From Myxococcales bacterium (GTDB lineage Bacteria; Myxococcota_A; Polyangia; Polyangiales; Houyiibacteriaceae), in NCBI GenBank assembly GCA_029863605.1, contig JAOTVB010000014.1:1-64000 (forward strand): 64,000 bases of DNA. Direction: 5' to 3'. Below, piece by piece: positions 35,004 to 43,689 of this stretch. Under the pieces are notes generated by a model. It did no database searches. It was given only the letters and a program-made list of their open reading frames with translations, and was not told where the DNA came from. The first letter of the stretch is position 1; the number at the start of each line of letters is the position of its first letter. Position numbers and translations under genes: made by a program.

Positions 35004-37402
35004 GGTGGTGTTGCTTCCGACTCCTGCGTAGGCGCGCCCGGGCCCTGTGGCTCCTGCTGCGGTTCGGGGTCCGGTTTGGGTTTGGGCTCCGCGGAGGGTT
35101 CGGGCTCGCTCTCGGAGTCGCTCTCGGGGAGCTTCACCCGCGGGTCCAGTTTCTTGATCGCGGCTCGGGCGGCCGCGACATGAGTGCCGGACGGACGCCT
35201 CTTCAAGTAAGTGTAATACGCGGAAACCGCCTCATCAGTCTTTCCGAGGCGCTCGTAGCCGCGGCCGAGATTGTAGTAGCCGTCAGGGTGGCCTCGCTGC
35301 GCGGCGCTTCTGAAGTAGCGCAGCGAAAGCTCGTAGTCGCCGGAGGCGAACGCCACGCGCCCGAGCGCATCGGTCGCGTCGCCGGAGCCCGGGCGAGCTT
35401 CGAGAGCGCTCTCGAAAAGGGCGCGTGCTTTGAGATAGTCACCCCCGGCGAGCGAAGCCTCGCCCTCCCGCATGTACCAACCGAAATCCCGAAGCGGCGG
35501 CCGCCCGTCGATGAACGCGTCGGACCCCGCAGCTTCGGCGAGGCGATCATACTCGTCATACTCGGGCCGCGTGCGAGAACGAGCCGCCCGCCTCCCGTTC
35601 TCGGCACGCCCCGTCGCACCCACAGCCTCTGCGGCAGTCGCTTCTCGAGCCTCTTTCTCGACCGCTTTCTCCGCCACAACCCCCGCCAGTGCCTCCGTCT
35701 CCGTCCCTGTCGCTGTCCCAGCGTCTGCCGCCGCCGCCGCTGCCTCTGTCCCAGCCTCTGCCTCTGCCCCCGCGTCTGCGGCGGCCCCAGCATCCACCAC
35801 CACCACCGCCACCTTTTCGAGCTGGCCAAGCAGCGCGATGGCAGCCGGGTGGCTCGGGTTGATCGCGAGGGCCGCCTCGACCTCGCTGCGCGCGCGACCA
35901 GTCGCGCCAGACGCAAGCTCGGCTCTGGCACGCAGCAATCTGTAGCGAATCCCCTCGGGCGCCCGCTCGGCGGCCTGTACGGCGCTTACGAGCCCTGCGT
36001 CTAGCTTGCCGTCGTGCTCCGCAGCCTGAAGGAGGGAATCGATCCGGGAAAACTCTGCAGTGCGGCTGAACGGCATGAGCCGAGCCTTCTCGAGCGACTC
36101 GCGGGCGCGTTTGGTGTCACCACTCAGGCGCAACGCATCGGCCTCCACAAGTCTGGCGTCTAGCCCTTTGGCGTCGAACATCAGCGCTTGCTCGGCGTGT
36201 TTGAGGGCTGCCTTCGCGTGAGCTTCGCGAGAAGGCCCGTCGTCGCCAGCTCCTGCGCCGTCGTCCATCGCCTGGGCGGCGAGTGCATGTGCCCGCGCCA
36301 AGAGGATCAGGAGTTGAGCGTCTTCGCCGCCGCGGGCCTCAATCGCGCGATCATAGGATGCGATCGCGCTTTGGTAGGCTTCGAGGTGGTCGGCTGCGAG
36401 GGCCGAGTCGCCCTCTTCGATCGCTGCCTCTGCTTCTTCGGCAGAAGAGCCAAAACCGAGAATGTCGGCGACCTGCTGCCATCGCGTCGCCATCAGCGCA
36501 AGGCCTCCTATCAACACGAGGAGCACGAGCCACCGCGCTGGTGACCATCCACGACCTGGGAGCTCGGGGATGTCCTCATCATCCTCGTAATACCCCGGGG
36601 GCGGGGTGCTCCGACGCCGGGAGCTGCTCGGCTCTTCGAACACCGCATCTTCGATGTCGCCTTCCGATGAGGGCGCGGGCCTTTCGGGAAGGGTGAACGA
36701 GCTGCTTTCCGGATCGACTGGCGGCATCGACGCGTCGCCGGCATCGGGAAGCCGCAGAGAGTCGGACGCATCTGCCGGAGCGGGCGCGCTTTCGCTCTCG
36801 GTCTCGGGAAGCCGCACCGAGTCCGCCGTGTAAACATTGCGGCTCACGGGCCCGGGAACCTCCACGGGGGTGGTGACGTACTCATCGCCCTTCTCGCGGT
36901 CCGTGTTGCGCCCACCGCTGGATGCAGGGGTTGCCGGGGCGACCGGCTTGGGGACCGGCACGACGCCGAGGAGGGTGGGTTGCCTCATCCGCCTCCCCGG
37001 CGGCAGGCTCGAGTCGGAAGTCGATCCGGTCGGCGCAGGGGGCACCGGAGAGGGGATGTCGGTTCGTTCTCCGGCGCCCGCAGCGTGGAAGAAAGTCTCG
37101 AGCTCGGGGATCGCGCCGAGTGGCTTGAAATCCTCGTCGCCGCGTGAGATCTGGTCGTCGGGGGTAAGCTCACCCGAACCGATCCGCCGTTGAAGCTCCC
37201 TCAGGGTGTCGATCGTATCGACCAACCCGTCCGATCGCAGCAGTCGCCAAGTGCTCGTCGATCGGTCAGGGTCTTCCTGCGCCTTTGGATAGACCTTGAA
37301 GACGTGACCGCAGTTGGTGCACTTCACGCTCGTTCCGCGTCCCGAAAGGAGCGTTTCGTCGAACTCGTACTCAGTGCCGCAGCGCTCGCAAGTAACGTCC
37401 AT
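35000..37402 (-). CDS. Zinc-ribbon / GYF / TM / TPR membrane protein
   Basis: An 800-residue protein with a composite layout. Residues 1-40 form an MJ0042-type zinc ribbon (CERCGTEYEF and CTNCGHVF, two CxxC pairs). Residues about 50-108 look like a GYF_2/DUF4339 domain (WRLLRSDGLVDTIDTLRELQRRI). A long Pro/Ser/acid-rich linker follows to about 285, then one membrane helix (ARWLVLLVLIGGLALMA). The rest, presumably periplasmic, has TPR repeats, interrupted by an Ala/Glu/Gly-rich low-complexity insert (about residues 530-590) and ended by more TPRs (YYNLGRGYERLGKTDEAVSAYYTYL) and a Pro/Glu tail. The N-terminal half resembles the gliding-motility protein GltJ/AgmX; the C-terminal half does not. 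It is coupled to sppA. Function unknown. Confidence 0.8.
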   Translation of the reverse strand: MDVTCERCGTEYEFDETLLSGRGTSVKCTNCGHVFKVYPKAQEDPDRSTSTWRLLRSDGLVDTIDTLRELQRRIGSGELTPDDQISRGDEDFKPLGAIPELETFFHAAGAGERTDIPSPVPPAPTGSTSDSSLPPGRRMRQPTLLGVVPVPKPVAPATPASSGGRNTDREKGDEYVTTPVEVPGPVSRNVYTADSVRLPETESESAPAPADASDSLRLPDAGDASMPPVDPESSSFTLPERPAPSSEGDIEDAVFEEPSSSRRRSTPPPGYYEDDEDIPELPGRGWSPARWLVLLVLIGGLALMATRWQQVADILGFGSSAEEAEAAIEEGDSALAADHLEAYQSAIASYDRAIEARGGEDAQLLILLARAHALAAQAMDDGAGAGDDGPSREAHAKAALKHAEQALMFDAKGLDARLVEADALRLSGDTKRARESLEKARLMPFSRTAEFSRIDSLLQAAEHDGKLDAGLVSAVQAAERAPEGIRYRLLRARAELASGATGRARSEVEAALAINPSHPAAIALLGQLEKVAVVVVDAGAAADAGAEAEAGTEAAAAAADAGTATGTETEALAGVVAEKAVEKEAREATAAEAVGATGRAENGRRAARSRTRPEYDEYDRLAEAAGSDAFIDGRPPLRDFGWYMREGEASLAGGDYLKARALFESALEARPGSGDATDALGRVAFASGDYELSLRYFRSAAQRGHPDGYYNLGRGYERLGKTDEAVSAYYTYLKRRPSGTHVAAARAAIKKLDPRVKLPESDSESEPEPSAEPKPKPDPEPQQEPQGPGAPTQESEATPP
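35713..35762. repeat. Imperfect tandem repeat in the low-complexity insert
   Basis: CTGTCCCAGCGTCTGCC (35713-35729) recurs as CTGTCCCAGCCTCTGCC (35746-35762) with 33-base spacing and one mismatch. They sit within a wider pyrimidine-rich GCC/TCT/GTC tract (about 35680-35815) that encodes the Ala/Glu/Gly-rich insert on the other strand. The period is a multiple of three, so copy-number change would keep the frame. Confidence 0.6.
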
Positions 37403-37521
37403 CAGCTATGAAACAGTCGCCGGAGTCTAGCCGACCTTTCGAGAATGTCGAAAGGCCCCAGGGGCTTGTCCGTCGCTGCGATTGGTCCTCGTCCCGGATT
37501 GTTGCTAGTAAAGCCCAGCGG

Positions 37522-38193
37522 ATGCGTCGCGATTTAGCCGCCGTGATCGATCACACCTTGCTCCGCCCGGATGCAGTCCCCCCGGATTTCGAACGGCTCT
37601 GTGCGGAGGCTGCTCATTACAACCTCGGCGCCATATGTGTCAACTCGACCCATGTGCGCCGCTGCAGGGAGCTTCTGGGCAGTTCGGGCGTCAAAGTCGT
37701 TGCCACGGCCGGCTTTCCGCTAGGGGCCGCCAGCGCGATCGCCAAGGCTGCGGAGGCGTGTCAGGCGGTACGGGACGGGGCGGACGAGATCGACATGGTT
37801 TGTCAGATCGGCGACCTCAAATCGGGCCAGGAGCGGGCGTTCATCGAAGACATACGAAAAGTCGTCGGTGCAGCAGAGGGACGGGTGGTGAAGGTGATCC
37901 TCGAAACCTGCCTGTTGAGCGACGACGAGAAGCGCCAGGGCGCCCTGTGGGTTCGGCAGGCGGGAGCGGCGTTCGTCAAGACGTCGACGGGGTTTTCGGT
38001 CGGAGGCGCGACCGAGAAAGACGTGCGCTTGCTCCGAGGCGAGGTCGGTCCAGATTTCGGGGTGAAGGCTGCGGGGGGAATCCGCGAGGCTGAGGGTGCT
38101 GATAGAATGATTGCGGCTGGGGCGAATCGGCTCGGAACGAGCGCCGGGGTCGCGATCGTGACAGAATATCGAGAGGGCGACGCAGGGTACTGA
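37522..38193 (+). CDS. deoC: Deoxyribose-phosphate aldolase
   Basis: A 223-residue class I aldolase that splits 2-deoxyribose 5-phosphate into acetaldehyde and glyceraldehyde 3-phosphate. Visible family motifs are IDHTLLRPDA at the start, ICVNSTHV, VVATAGFPLGA, VVKVILETCLL and the Schiff-base lysine in FVKTSTGFSVGGAT. An in-frame ATG at 37408 would add 38 residues that do not look like the family; the ATG at 37522 gives the usual length. It ends one base before the thioredoxin-rhodanese gene start (38195) and diverges from the zinc-ribbon gene. Confidence 0.94.
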   Translation: MRRDLAAVIDHTLLRPDAVPPDFERLCAEAAHYNLGAICVNSTHVRRCRELLGSSGVKVVATAGFPLGAASAIAKAAEACQAVRDGADEIDMVCQIGDLKSGQERAFIEDIRKVVGAAEGRVVKVILETCLLSDDEKRQGALWVRQAGAAFVKTSTGFSVGGATEKDVRLLRGEVGPDFGVKAAGGIREAEGADRMIAAGANRLGTSAGVAIVTEYREGDAGY

Positions 38194-38194
38194 A

Positions 38195-38833
38195 ATGACG
38201 GTTCACTCGGTTACAGACGCAACGTTCGAAGCAGAAGTCATCCGGTCCGAGCTTCCGGTTCTCGTGGACCTCTACGCGGATTGGTGCCAGCCCTGTAAGC
38301 AGCTTTCACCGATTGTTGCGCAGGTCGCCGAAGAGCTCGCCGGCAAAATCAAGGCCGTCAAGGTCGATGTCGATAGCAATCCCATGGTCGCACAGACCTT
38401 CCGTGCCCAATCGATTCCGATGTTGCTCGTCCTTCATCAGGGCAGGGTGGTCCAACACCACGTTGGCGTGCTCGACAAGCCTGGGCTGCTCCGCCTGCTC
38501 GAGCCCGTGATGCCACGATCAGCTGCCGAAGTGCGTGCGGAAGAGCTGGCTGCATGGCTAGCGCAAGGCAAAGCGCTGCCCGTGGACATTCGCGACGATG
38601 CATCGTACCGACGCTATCGAATTCCGAATGCGATCAACATCCCCGCCAAAGAGCTCGCAGGCCGCGCGGAGGAGCTTCAGCCCTTCGACGGTCGCATTCG
38701 CGTGCTCTACGGACGAAGTGACGAGGCCAAAGAGTGGAGCGAGAAGCTGCAGGCGGACGGAGTGCAAGTTGGCTTTCTTTCTGGCGGGTTTCTCCATTGG
38801 GAAGCCGACGGGCTCGACGTGGAGCGCGATTGA
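38195..38833 (+). CDS. Thioredoxin fused to a rhodanese-like domain lacking the catalytic cysteine
   Basis: A 212-residue fusion. Residues 1-105 are a thioredoxin fold with the redox motif WCQPC (usual form WCGPC) and the cis-proline context SIPMLLVLHQG. Residues about 118-210 are a rhodanese fold (LPVDIRDDASYRRYRIPNAINIP, then GGFLHWEADGL). The loop that normally carries the catalytic cysteine (CRSG type) reads VLYGRSDEAK, so the cysteine is replaced by glycine and sulfurtransfer is unlikely. The second half may bind rather than catalyse. No signal peptide, so cytosolic. It follows deoC immediately and overlaps the next small gene. Confidence 0.88.
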   Translation: MTVHSVTDATFEAEVIRSELPVLVDLYADWCQPCKQLSPIVAQVAEELAGKIKAVKVDVDSNPMVAQTFRAQSIPMLLVLHQGRVVQHHVGVLDKPGLLRLLEPVMPRSAAEVRAEELAAWLAQGKALPVDIRDDASYRRYRIPNAINIPAKELAGRAEELQPFDGRIRVLYGRSDEAKEWSEKLQADGVQVGFLSGGFLHWEADGLDVERD

Positions 38834-39174
38834 AGCGTTCGCTCGAGATTCTGACCGAGCCCGTGGGAGATCCAGGGCCGCAGCCTCGAGTCCTACGGGC
38901 GGGCGATACGACACTGATGGTTTTCGACGAGGGCGACGGCAGTTCGTCGAGCCGATTGGCCTCGTACATGACGGACGTGGGCGCAAGACAGCTCGACGCC
39001 GAGCGAGTAGCCGATCCGAATCGCGGACCGATCCGAATCGCAATTCGCTTTCCAGCATTGACGGCGGAGGCGCGTAAGCGAGCAGCGGCGTTGGAAGCCG
39101 GTGCCGATGTCGTGCTCGGTTCGGCTCGGCCGGTTTTCGCCAGGCGGCTGGTCGAAGCACTCCTTGGCGATTGA
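38830..39174 (+). CDS. Small protein of unknown function
   Basis: About 114 residues if translation starts at the TTG at 38830, which overlaps the stop of the thioredoxin gene (TTGA). The frame is open further upstream but only inside that gene. It is mixed alpha/beta (RSLEILTEPVGDPGPQ, DTTLMVFDEGDG, IRIAIRFPALTAEARKRAAALEAGAD) without a recognised family. It lies between two redox-related genes and ends 24 bases before the DUF255 gene. Confidence 0.5.
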   Translation: MKRSLEILTEPVGDPGPQPRVLRAGDTTLMVFDEGDGSSSSRLASYMTDVGARQLDAERVADPNRGPIRIAIRFPALTAEARKRAAALEAGADVVLGSARPVFARRLVEALLGD

Positions 39175-39198
39175 TGAGGCCAGCTGTATAGGCCGGCT

Positions 39199-41235
39199 AT
39201 GGCCAATCGACTCGCGAACGAGCTTTCGCCTTACTTGAAGCAGCACGCCCACAACCCGGTCGATTGGTACCCGTGGGGTGACGAAGCTCTCGAACGAGCC
39301 AAGAACGAGGGGAAGCCCATTTTTTTGTCGGTTGGGTACAGCGCCTGTCATTGGTGCCACGTGATGGAGCGCGAGTCCTTCGACGATCCCGACGTCGCGC
39401 AACTGATGAACGAGTTGTTTATCAGCGTCAAAGTCGATCGTGAGGAGCGGCCAGACCTCGACAAGATCTACCAGACCGCTGTGCAGTTGATGACGAGACG
39501 AAGCGGCGGTTGGCCGCTCACCGTGTTTCTCACCCCCGACTTGAAACCGTTTTACGGGGGTACGTATTTTCCGCCAGAGGACCGGCACGGGATGCCCGGA
39601 TTTCCGAAGGTGCTCCGATCTGTCGCACGCACTTACGAGGAGCAGGCCGATGAGGTCGAGTCGATGGCGGCGGAGGTCGTCGAAGCGCTTCGATCACTCG
39701 ATGAGCAAAGTGGTAATGGAGACGTCGATCGCGAGGCGGCCCTCGCTGCTGCACGGCAGCTCGGCATGCGGTTCGACGATCGCTACGGGGGCTTGGGCGA
39801 CGCGCCAAAATTTCCCAACACCATGAGCCTCGACGTCATGCTGCGGGCGTATCGCCGAAGCGGTGACGAGCTCTGGCTGTCGCGGGTGAGGCAGTCGCTC
39901 GATGCCATGATCGACGGTGGGATTCACGATCACCTCGGCGGCGGATTTCACCGCTACGCGACCGATGCGCGGTGGCGCATCCCTCACTTCGAGAAGATGT
40001 TGTACGACAACGCCCTGATCGGGCGGCTGTTGGTCGACGTATGGAGGGTAACCGGGGACGTTCGCTACCGGGAGACGTGCCTCAGGCTTCTCGAATATGT
40101 CCAACGCGAGATGAGCGCAGACGAGGGTGGTTTCTACGCCACACAGGACGCCGACAGCGAGGGACGAGAGGGCGCCTTTTTCGTGTGGACGGCTGCTCAG
40201 CTCGTCGAGGTCCTCGGGCCCGAGGATGGGTCCCTCGCGGCCCGCTACTACGGGGTGGACGAAGCGGGCAATTTCGAAGAGGGGACGACCGTGCTTCATC
40301 TGACGCGGTCGATCTCGGCCCTCGCCAGGCAGGTGGGCGCGACCGAGGGCGCCCTTGCCAGCCGTCTCGAGGGTATTCGCAGAAAACTCTTTGATGCCCG
40401 GGAGCTGCGCCCCAAACCGTTTAGAGATGAGAAGATTATTACCTCGTGGAACGGGATGATGGCGGGAACGTTCGCCGAGGCGGGCGCTGCCTTCGGCGAG
40501 CCCCGATTCGTCGCGCGTGCGACCGAGGCCTTGGCGTCCCTCCGAAAGACGCTTTGGAGCCCGCCGTCGCTCTCTCGGATCTCGAAGGATGGGTTGCGGC
40601 AAGGTCGCGGCTTCCTGGTCGACTATGCCGAGGTCTCGAATGCGGCCCTCGACCTCTATGAAGCGAGTTTCGTGGACGAGTGGGCCCATTGGGCGCAAGA
40701 GCTCGCCGAAGCTGCGCTCGACAAGTTCTGGGACGAGGCAGAGGGGCTCCTCTACTTCGCCGAGCAAAGCGACGACCTGGTGCTCCGGAGCGAGGACAAC
40801 GTCGACACAGAAACGCCCTCGGGAAGCTCGAGCATGCTACGCGCGTTGATGCGCCTCGACGCCCTTCTCCAGACAGGGCCCTATCGCGAAGTCGCCGAGC
40901 GGGTGCTCGCGCGACGCGCCGCTTCGGCAGTCGCAAATCCGTTCGGCTACGGGCATCTGATCGGCGTGGTCGATCAATGGATTCACGGCCCGTGTCACGT
41001 CTTGTTCGTCGGCGGCAAGAGCCACGACCGAGAACTTCGCGCCTTGGCCGACGCGGCGCGCGCAACCTTCGTGTTGGATCGCATGTTGACCACGGCCGGA
41101 GAGGGCGAAGACGTTTCACAACGCCTGATCGGAGAAGTGCCCACCAAAATGGGAGCGTACGTGTGCCGAAATCAAACGTGCTCGGCACCGATCGAAGACC
41201 CAGCCGTGCTTCGCAGGGCGCTCGAGGAGGTCTGA
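39199..41235 (+). CDS. DUF255 thioredoxin-like protein (YyaL/SPATA20 family)
   Basis: A 678-residue cytosolic protein. The N-terminal ~170 residues are the DUF255 thioredoxin-like domain: [21 protein letters not shown], then [20 protein letters not shown] with the CHWC redox-type motif, DREERPDLD and [10 protein letters not shown]. The remaining 500 residues form an (alpha/alpha) barrel like those of glycosidases and epimerases ([31 protein letters not shown]). The family is widespread, and its biochemical role is poorly defined. It follows two small redox-linked genes, which agrees with a role in thiol or sugar metabolism. Confidence 0.93.
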   Translation: MANRLANELSPYLKQHAHNPVDWYPWGDEALERAKNEGKPIFLSVGYSACHWCHVMERESFDDPDVAQLMNELFISVKVDREERPDLDKIYQTAVQLMTRRSGGWPLTVFLTPDLKPFYGGTYFPPEDRHGMPGFPKVLRSVARTYEEQADEVESMAAEVVEALRSLDEQSGNGDVDREAALAAARQLGMRFDDRYGGLGDAPKFPNTMSLDVMLRAYRRSGDELWLSRVRQSLDAMIDGGIHDHLGGGFHRYATDARWRIPHFEKMLYDNALIGRLLVDVWRVTGDVRYRETCLRLLEYVQREMSADEGGFYATQDADSEGREGAFFVWTAAQLVEVLGPEDGSLAARYYGVDEAGNFEEGTTVLHLTRSISALARQVGATEGALASRLEGIRRKLFDARELRPKPFRDEKIITSWNGMMAGTFAEAGAAFGEPRFVARATEALASLRKTLWSPPSLSRISKDGLRQGRGFLVDYAEVSNAALDLYEASFVDEWAHWAQELAEAALDKFWDEAEGLLYFAEQSDDLVLRSEDNVDTETPSGSSSMLRALMRLDALLQTGPYREVAERVLARRAASAVANPFGYGHLIGVVDQWIHGPCHVLFVGGKSHDRELRALADAARATFVLDRMLTTAGEGEDVSQRLIGEVPTKMGAYVCRNQTCSAPIEDPAVLRRALEEV

Positions 41236-41303
41236 GGCTCGACTTGCGCCGCTAGGGCTAACAGCTAGGTTGCCGCCGACATCCTGATTTCAAGGTTGAG
41301 TTC

Positions 41304-42452
41304 ATGGCGGAAATGCCCGAGTACATCCCTGGGCTTGCCGGCGTTCCGGCGGCGCGCACGAGTATATGTCTCATCGATGGCATCGTTGGGAAGCTCCAGT
41401 ATCGGGGCTATCCGATCGAAGTTCTCGCGGAACAAGGCACCTACGAAGAGGTCGCCTACTTGCTCTTGTTTGGGAAGCTCCCGACCACTCGGCAGCTTGA
41501 CGAATTTCGCGGTCAATTGATCGCGGAGCGCGGGCTGAAGTTCCGCATCATCGATTTGCTCAAGACGTTGCCCGAAAGCGGTCACCCGATGGACGCGCTC
41601 ACGGCGGCCGTTGCAGCCATGGGCATGTTCTACAAGGGCGATCACATCGAAGACCTCGAGTTTCGCCGTCTAAGCGTGATTCGCCTGATCGCGAAGCTGC
41701 CGACCATCGTCGCTGCTTGGCATCGTATCCGGCGGGGCGATGACCCGATCAAACCGAGCACCGAGCTCAGCCACGCGGCGAACTTCCTCTACATGCTCGA
41801 GGGCGAAGTGCCTACGCGACTGGCCGAGCGGGTGTTCGATGTCGCGCTCGTCCTTCACGCCGAGCACTCGATGAACGCCTCTACGTTTACGGCGCGAGTG
41901 ACAGGGTCGACCTTGACCGACCCGTATGCGGTCGTCGCCTCCGCAATCGGAAGTTTAGCAGGGCCTCTTCACGGCGGGGCCAACGAGCAAGTTCTCGCGA
42001 CGCTAGAAGACATCGAGGACCGCTCGCCTCAAGCCGTTCGCCGGTGGGCCGAAGACAGGCTCGCGCGAAAAGAAAAGATCATGGGCTTTGGTCATCGCGT
42101 CTACAAGGTCAAGGACCCGCGGGCCACCATTCTCCAAGGTCTCGCGACGCAGTTGTTTCGGAAGTTTGGCTCGACGCCGGACTACGATCTCGCGGTCGAG
42201 CTCGAAGGGCAGATGACCGACCTGGTCGGAAGCAAGGGTATCTACCCCAACGTCGACTTCTACAGCGGGATCGTTTACCAGAAGCTAGGGATCCCCATCG
42301 ACCTGTTTACGCCGATTTTCGCGGTTTCGAGGGTCTCAGGCTGGCTCGCCCACCTGCTCGAGCAACTCGAAAACAATCGCATCTTCCGGCCAAGCCAGAT
42401 TTGGATCGGCGAAGCCGATCGTACTTTCGTGCCGATCGAAGAGCGGGGCTGA
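41304..42452 (+). CDS. gltA: Citrate synthase
   Basis: A 382-residue type II-like citrate synthase that condenses oxaloacetate and acetyl-CoA. The catalytic histidines lie in LHAEHSMNAST and in MGFGHRVYK, and the active-site aspartate is in YPNVDFYSGIVY. GPLHGGANEQVL is the family signature. Length fits the short Gram-positive/archaeal-like class (about 370-385) and not the NADH-sensitive E. coli type, which is longer. A few bases after the stop is the first copy of the GC-rich repeat shared with 23.9 kb. Confidence 0.95.
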   Translation: MAEMPEYIPGLAGVPAARTSICLIDGIVGKLQYRGYPIEVLAEQGTYEEVAYLLLFGKLPTTRQLDEFRGQLIAERGLKFRIIDLLKTLPESGHPMDALTAAVAAMGMFYKGDHIEDLEFRRLSVIRLIAKLPTIVAAWHRIRRGDDPIKPSTELSHAANFLYMLEGEVPTRLAERVFDVALVLHAEHSMNASTFTARVTGSTLTDPYAVVASAIGSLAGPLHGGANEQVLATLEDIEDRSPQAVRRWAEDRLARKEKIMGFGHRVYKVKDPRATILQGLATQLFRKFGSTPDYDLAVELEGQMTDLVGSKGIYPNVDFYSGIVYQKLGIPIDLFTPIFAVSRVSGWLAHLLEQLENNRIFRPSQIWIGEADRTFVPIEERG

Positions 42453-42454
42453 GT

Positions 42455-42473
42455 CCGCCCCCGCACTATCGCC
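42455..42473. repeat. Copy 2 of the dispersed GC-rich repeat
   Basis: CCGCCCCCGCACTATCGCC lies 3 bases after the citrate synthase stop and is repeated exactly at 42507-42525, 52 bases later. It matches the core of the copy at 23927-23950 with one base changed. Confidence 0.65.
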
Positions 42474-42503
42474 CGGACGCCTTCGACGGCGGTTTGTCCC
42501 GCC

Positions 42504-42527
42504 CCACCGCCCCCGCACTATCGCCTA
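42504..42527. repeat. Copy 3 of the dispersed GC-rich repeat
   Basis: This 24-base copy differs from 23927-23950 at one base. An upstream GGCGG (42488-42492) can pair with CCGCC at 42499-42503 or with the repeat's own CCGCC (42507-42511). The stop codon of the reverse apbE gene falls inside it, in a different frame from the LysM gene at the first copy. Confidence 0.65.
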
Positions 42528-43615
42528 GTACAGCCGGGAAGGCGTCCATCGATGAGGTCTGCGTTGAAGCGTATTCGTTTCTTTGCCTTCGGCGTCATGT
42601 AGACCTTGCAGTCCGCCCCCACGATGACGGCTTCAGCAGGGTAGGCGATGCGCCTGAACATCTTCAATGCCTTCTCGGGACCGAGAACGAATGCTGCCGT
42701 GCTGAGAGCATCTGCGTAGATGCCTTCCGCAGTCATCACGGTGACCGAGAGAGACTCGGTCGCGGGCCGGCCCGTCTGGGGGTCGATGATGTGGTGCCAC
42801 CGTTGTCCGGCCCCATCGAAAACCGCGTGCTCGTAGTCGCCCGAAGTGGAAAACGACGCGCCCGTCGACTCGAGGGCGGCGAAATACTCGTTGGGGTTGC
42901 GTGGATGTTGAATGCCGACACGCCAGGGACGCCCATCCCGGACGCCGTGCACTTGAACCTGGCCGCCACCAAAAATCATGTAATTCTCGACTCCACCGCC
43001 GCGCAAGATCGCGCCCGCTTGGTCGAGCGCGTACCCCTTCGCGATACCCCCGGTTCCAATGGCCATCCCGCGCTTGCGTAGGTACACGGTGTGGTACTTC
43101 TTGCTGACCTTGATCTTCTTGTAGTCGATCAGCGCGAGCCGTGGCTTGATCTGCGCCTCGCTGGGAATCTTCACACTCTCCGGCCGGAAGTCGTAAAGTC
43201 CCCAGAGCGCAGCCCACGAAAGATCAAATGCGCCGCGCGACCACATCGACACGTCGATGCCGGCGTCGATCACACGCAAGGTGTCGTCGCCAACGTTCAC
43301 CTGGCGCTTTCCGGCGGACGCGTTGATCTTGGAGACGTCACTATCGTCACGCCATTCCGACAGCACGTTCTCGAGGCGCTCTATTTCCTCGAAAGCGCTC
43401 CGAATCACAGCCTCGGCGTTTGGGGGGGGTGCGTCTACCTGGATCCGAAACACCGTGCTCATCATGGGTCGCGTCCGAGACAGAAGCGGCGGCGGCTCTT
43501 CATTGGCGGTTTCGGTAGTGGGATCTCGCTGGCTCTTCTCGCCGGCGTTTTCGCAGCTCGTGGCTAACGTGATGATGGCGATCGCCACGATCGCTCGAAG
43601 TGACCCCTTCGACAC
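42518..43615 (-). CDS. apbE: FAD:protein FMN transferase (ApbE family) lipoprotein
   Basis: A 365-residue ApbE-family protein with a lipobox (ATLATSC), expected in the periplasm. ApbE transfers FMN from FAD to Thr/Ser of flavoproteins such as RnfG/NqrC, or supports Fe-S cluster repair. Features are RPMMSTVFRIQVDAP at the N terminus, FDLSWAALWGLYDF, the AIGTGGIAKGYALDQA segment, and WHHIIDPQTGRPA with YADALSTAAFVLG. The start codon is GTG. No target flavoprotein gene is adjacent. It diverges from the DUF4159 gene and converges on citrate synthase over the repeat pair. Confidence 0.92.
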   Translation of the reverse strand: MSKGSLRAIVAIAIITLATSCENAGEKSQRDPTTETANEEPPPLLSRTRPMMSTVFRIQVDAPPPNAEAVIRSAFEEIERLENVLSEWRDDSDVSKINASAGKRQVNVGDDTLRVIDAGIDVSMWSRGAFDLSWAALWGLYDFRPESVKIPSEAQIKPRLALIDYKKIKVSKKYHTVYLRKRGMAIGTGGIAKGYALDQAGAILRGGGVENYMIFGGGQVQVHGVRDGRPWRVGIQHPRNPNEYFAALESTGASFSTSGDYEHAVFDGAGQRWHHIIDPQTGRPATESLSVTVMTAEGIYADALSTAAFVLGPEKALKMFRRIAYPAEAVIVGADCKVYMTPKAKKRIRFNADLIDGRLPGCTRR

Positions 43616-43689
43616 GGCGCAACTGTCGTCGCGAACTCATCACCCGTCAACCCGGCTTGCGCTTTCATGCATGATTGGTACTGCTCACT

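Noticed and set aside
34733-36004. 423-codon forward open frame opposite the zinc-ribbon/TPR gene and sppA
   Set aside because: Its length follows from the low-complexity GC-rich tract on the other strand; no domain seen.
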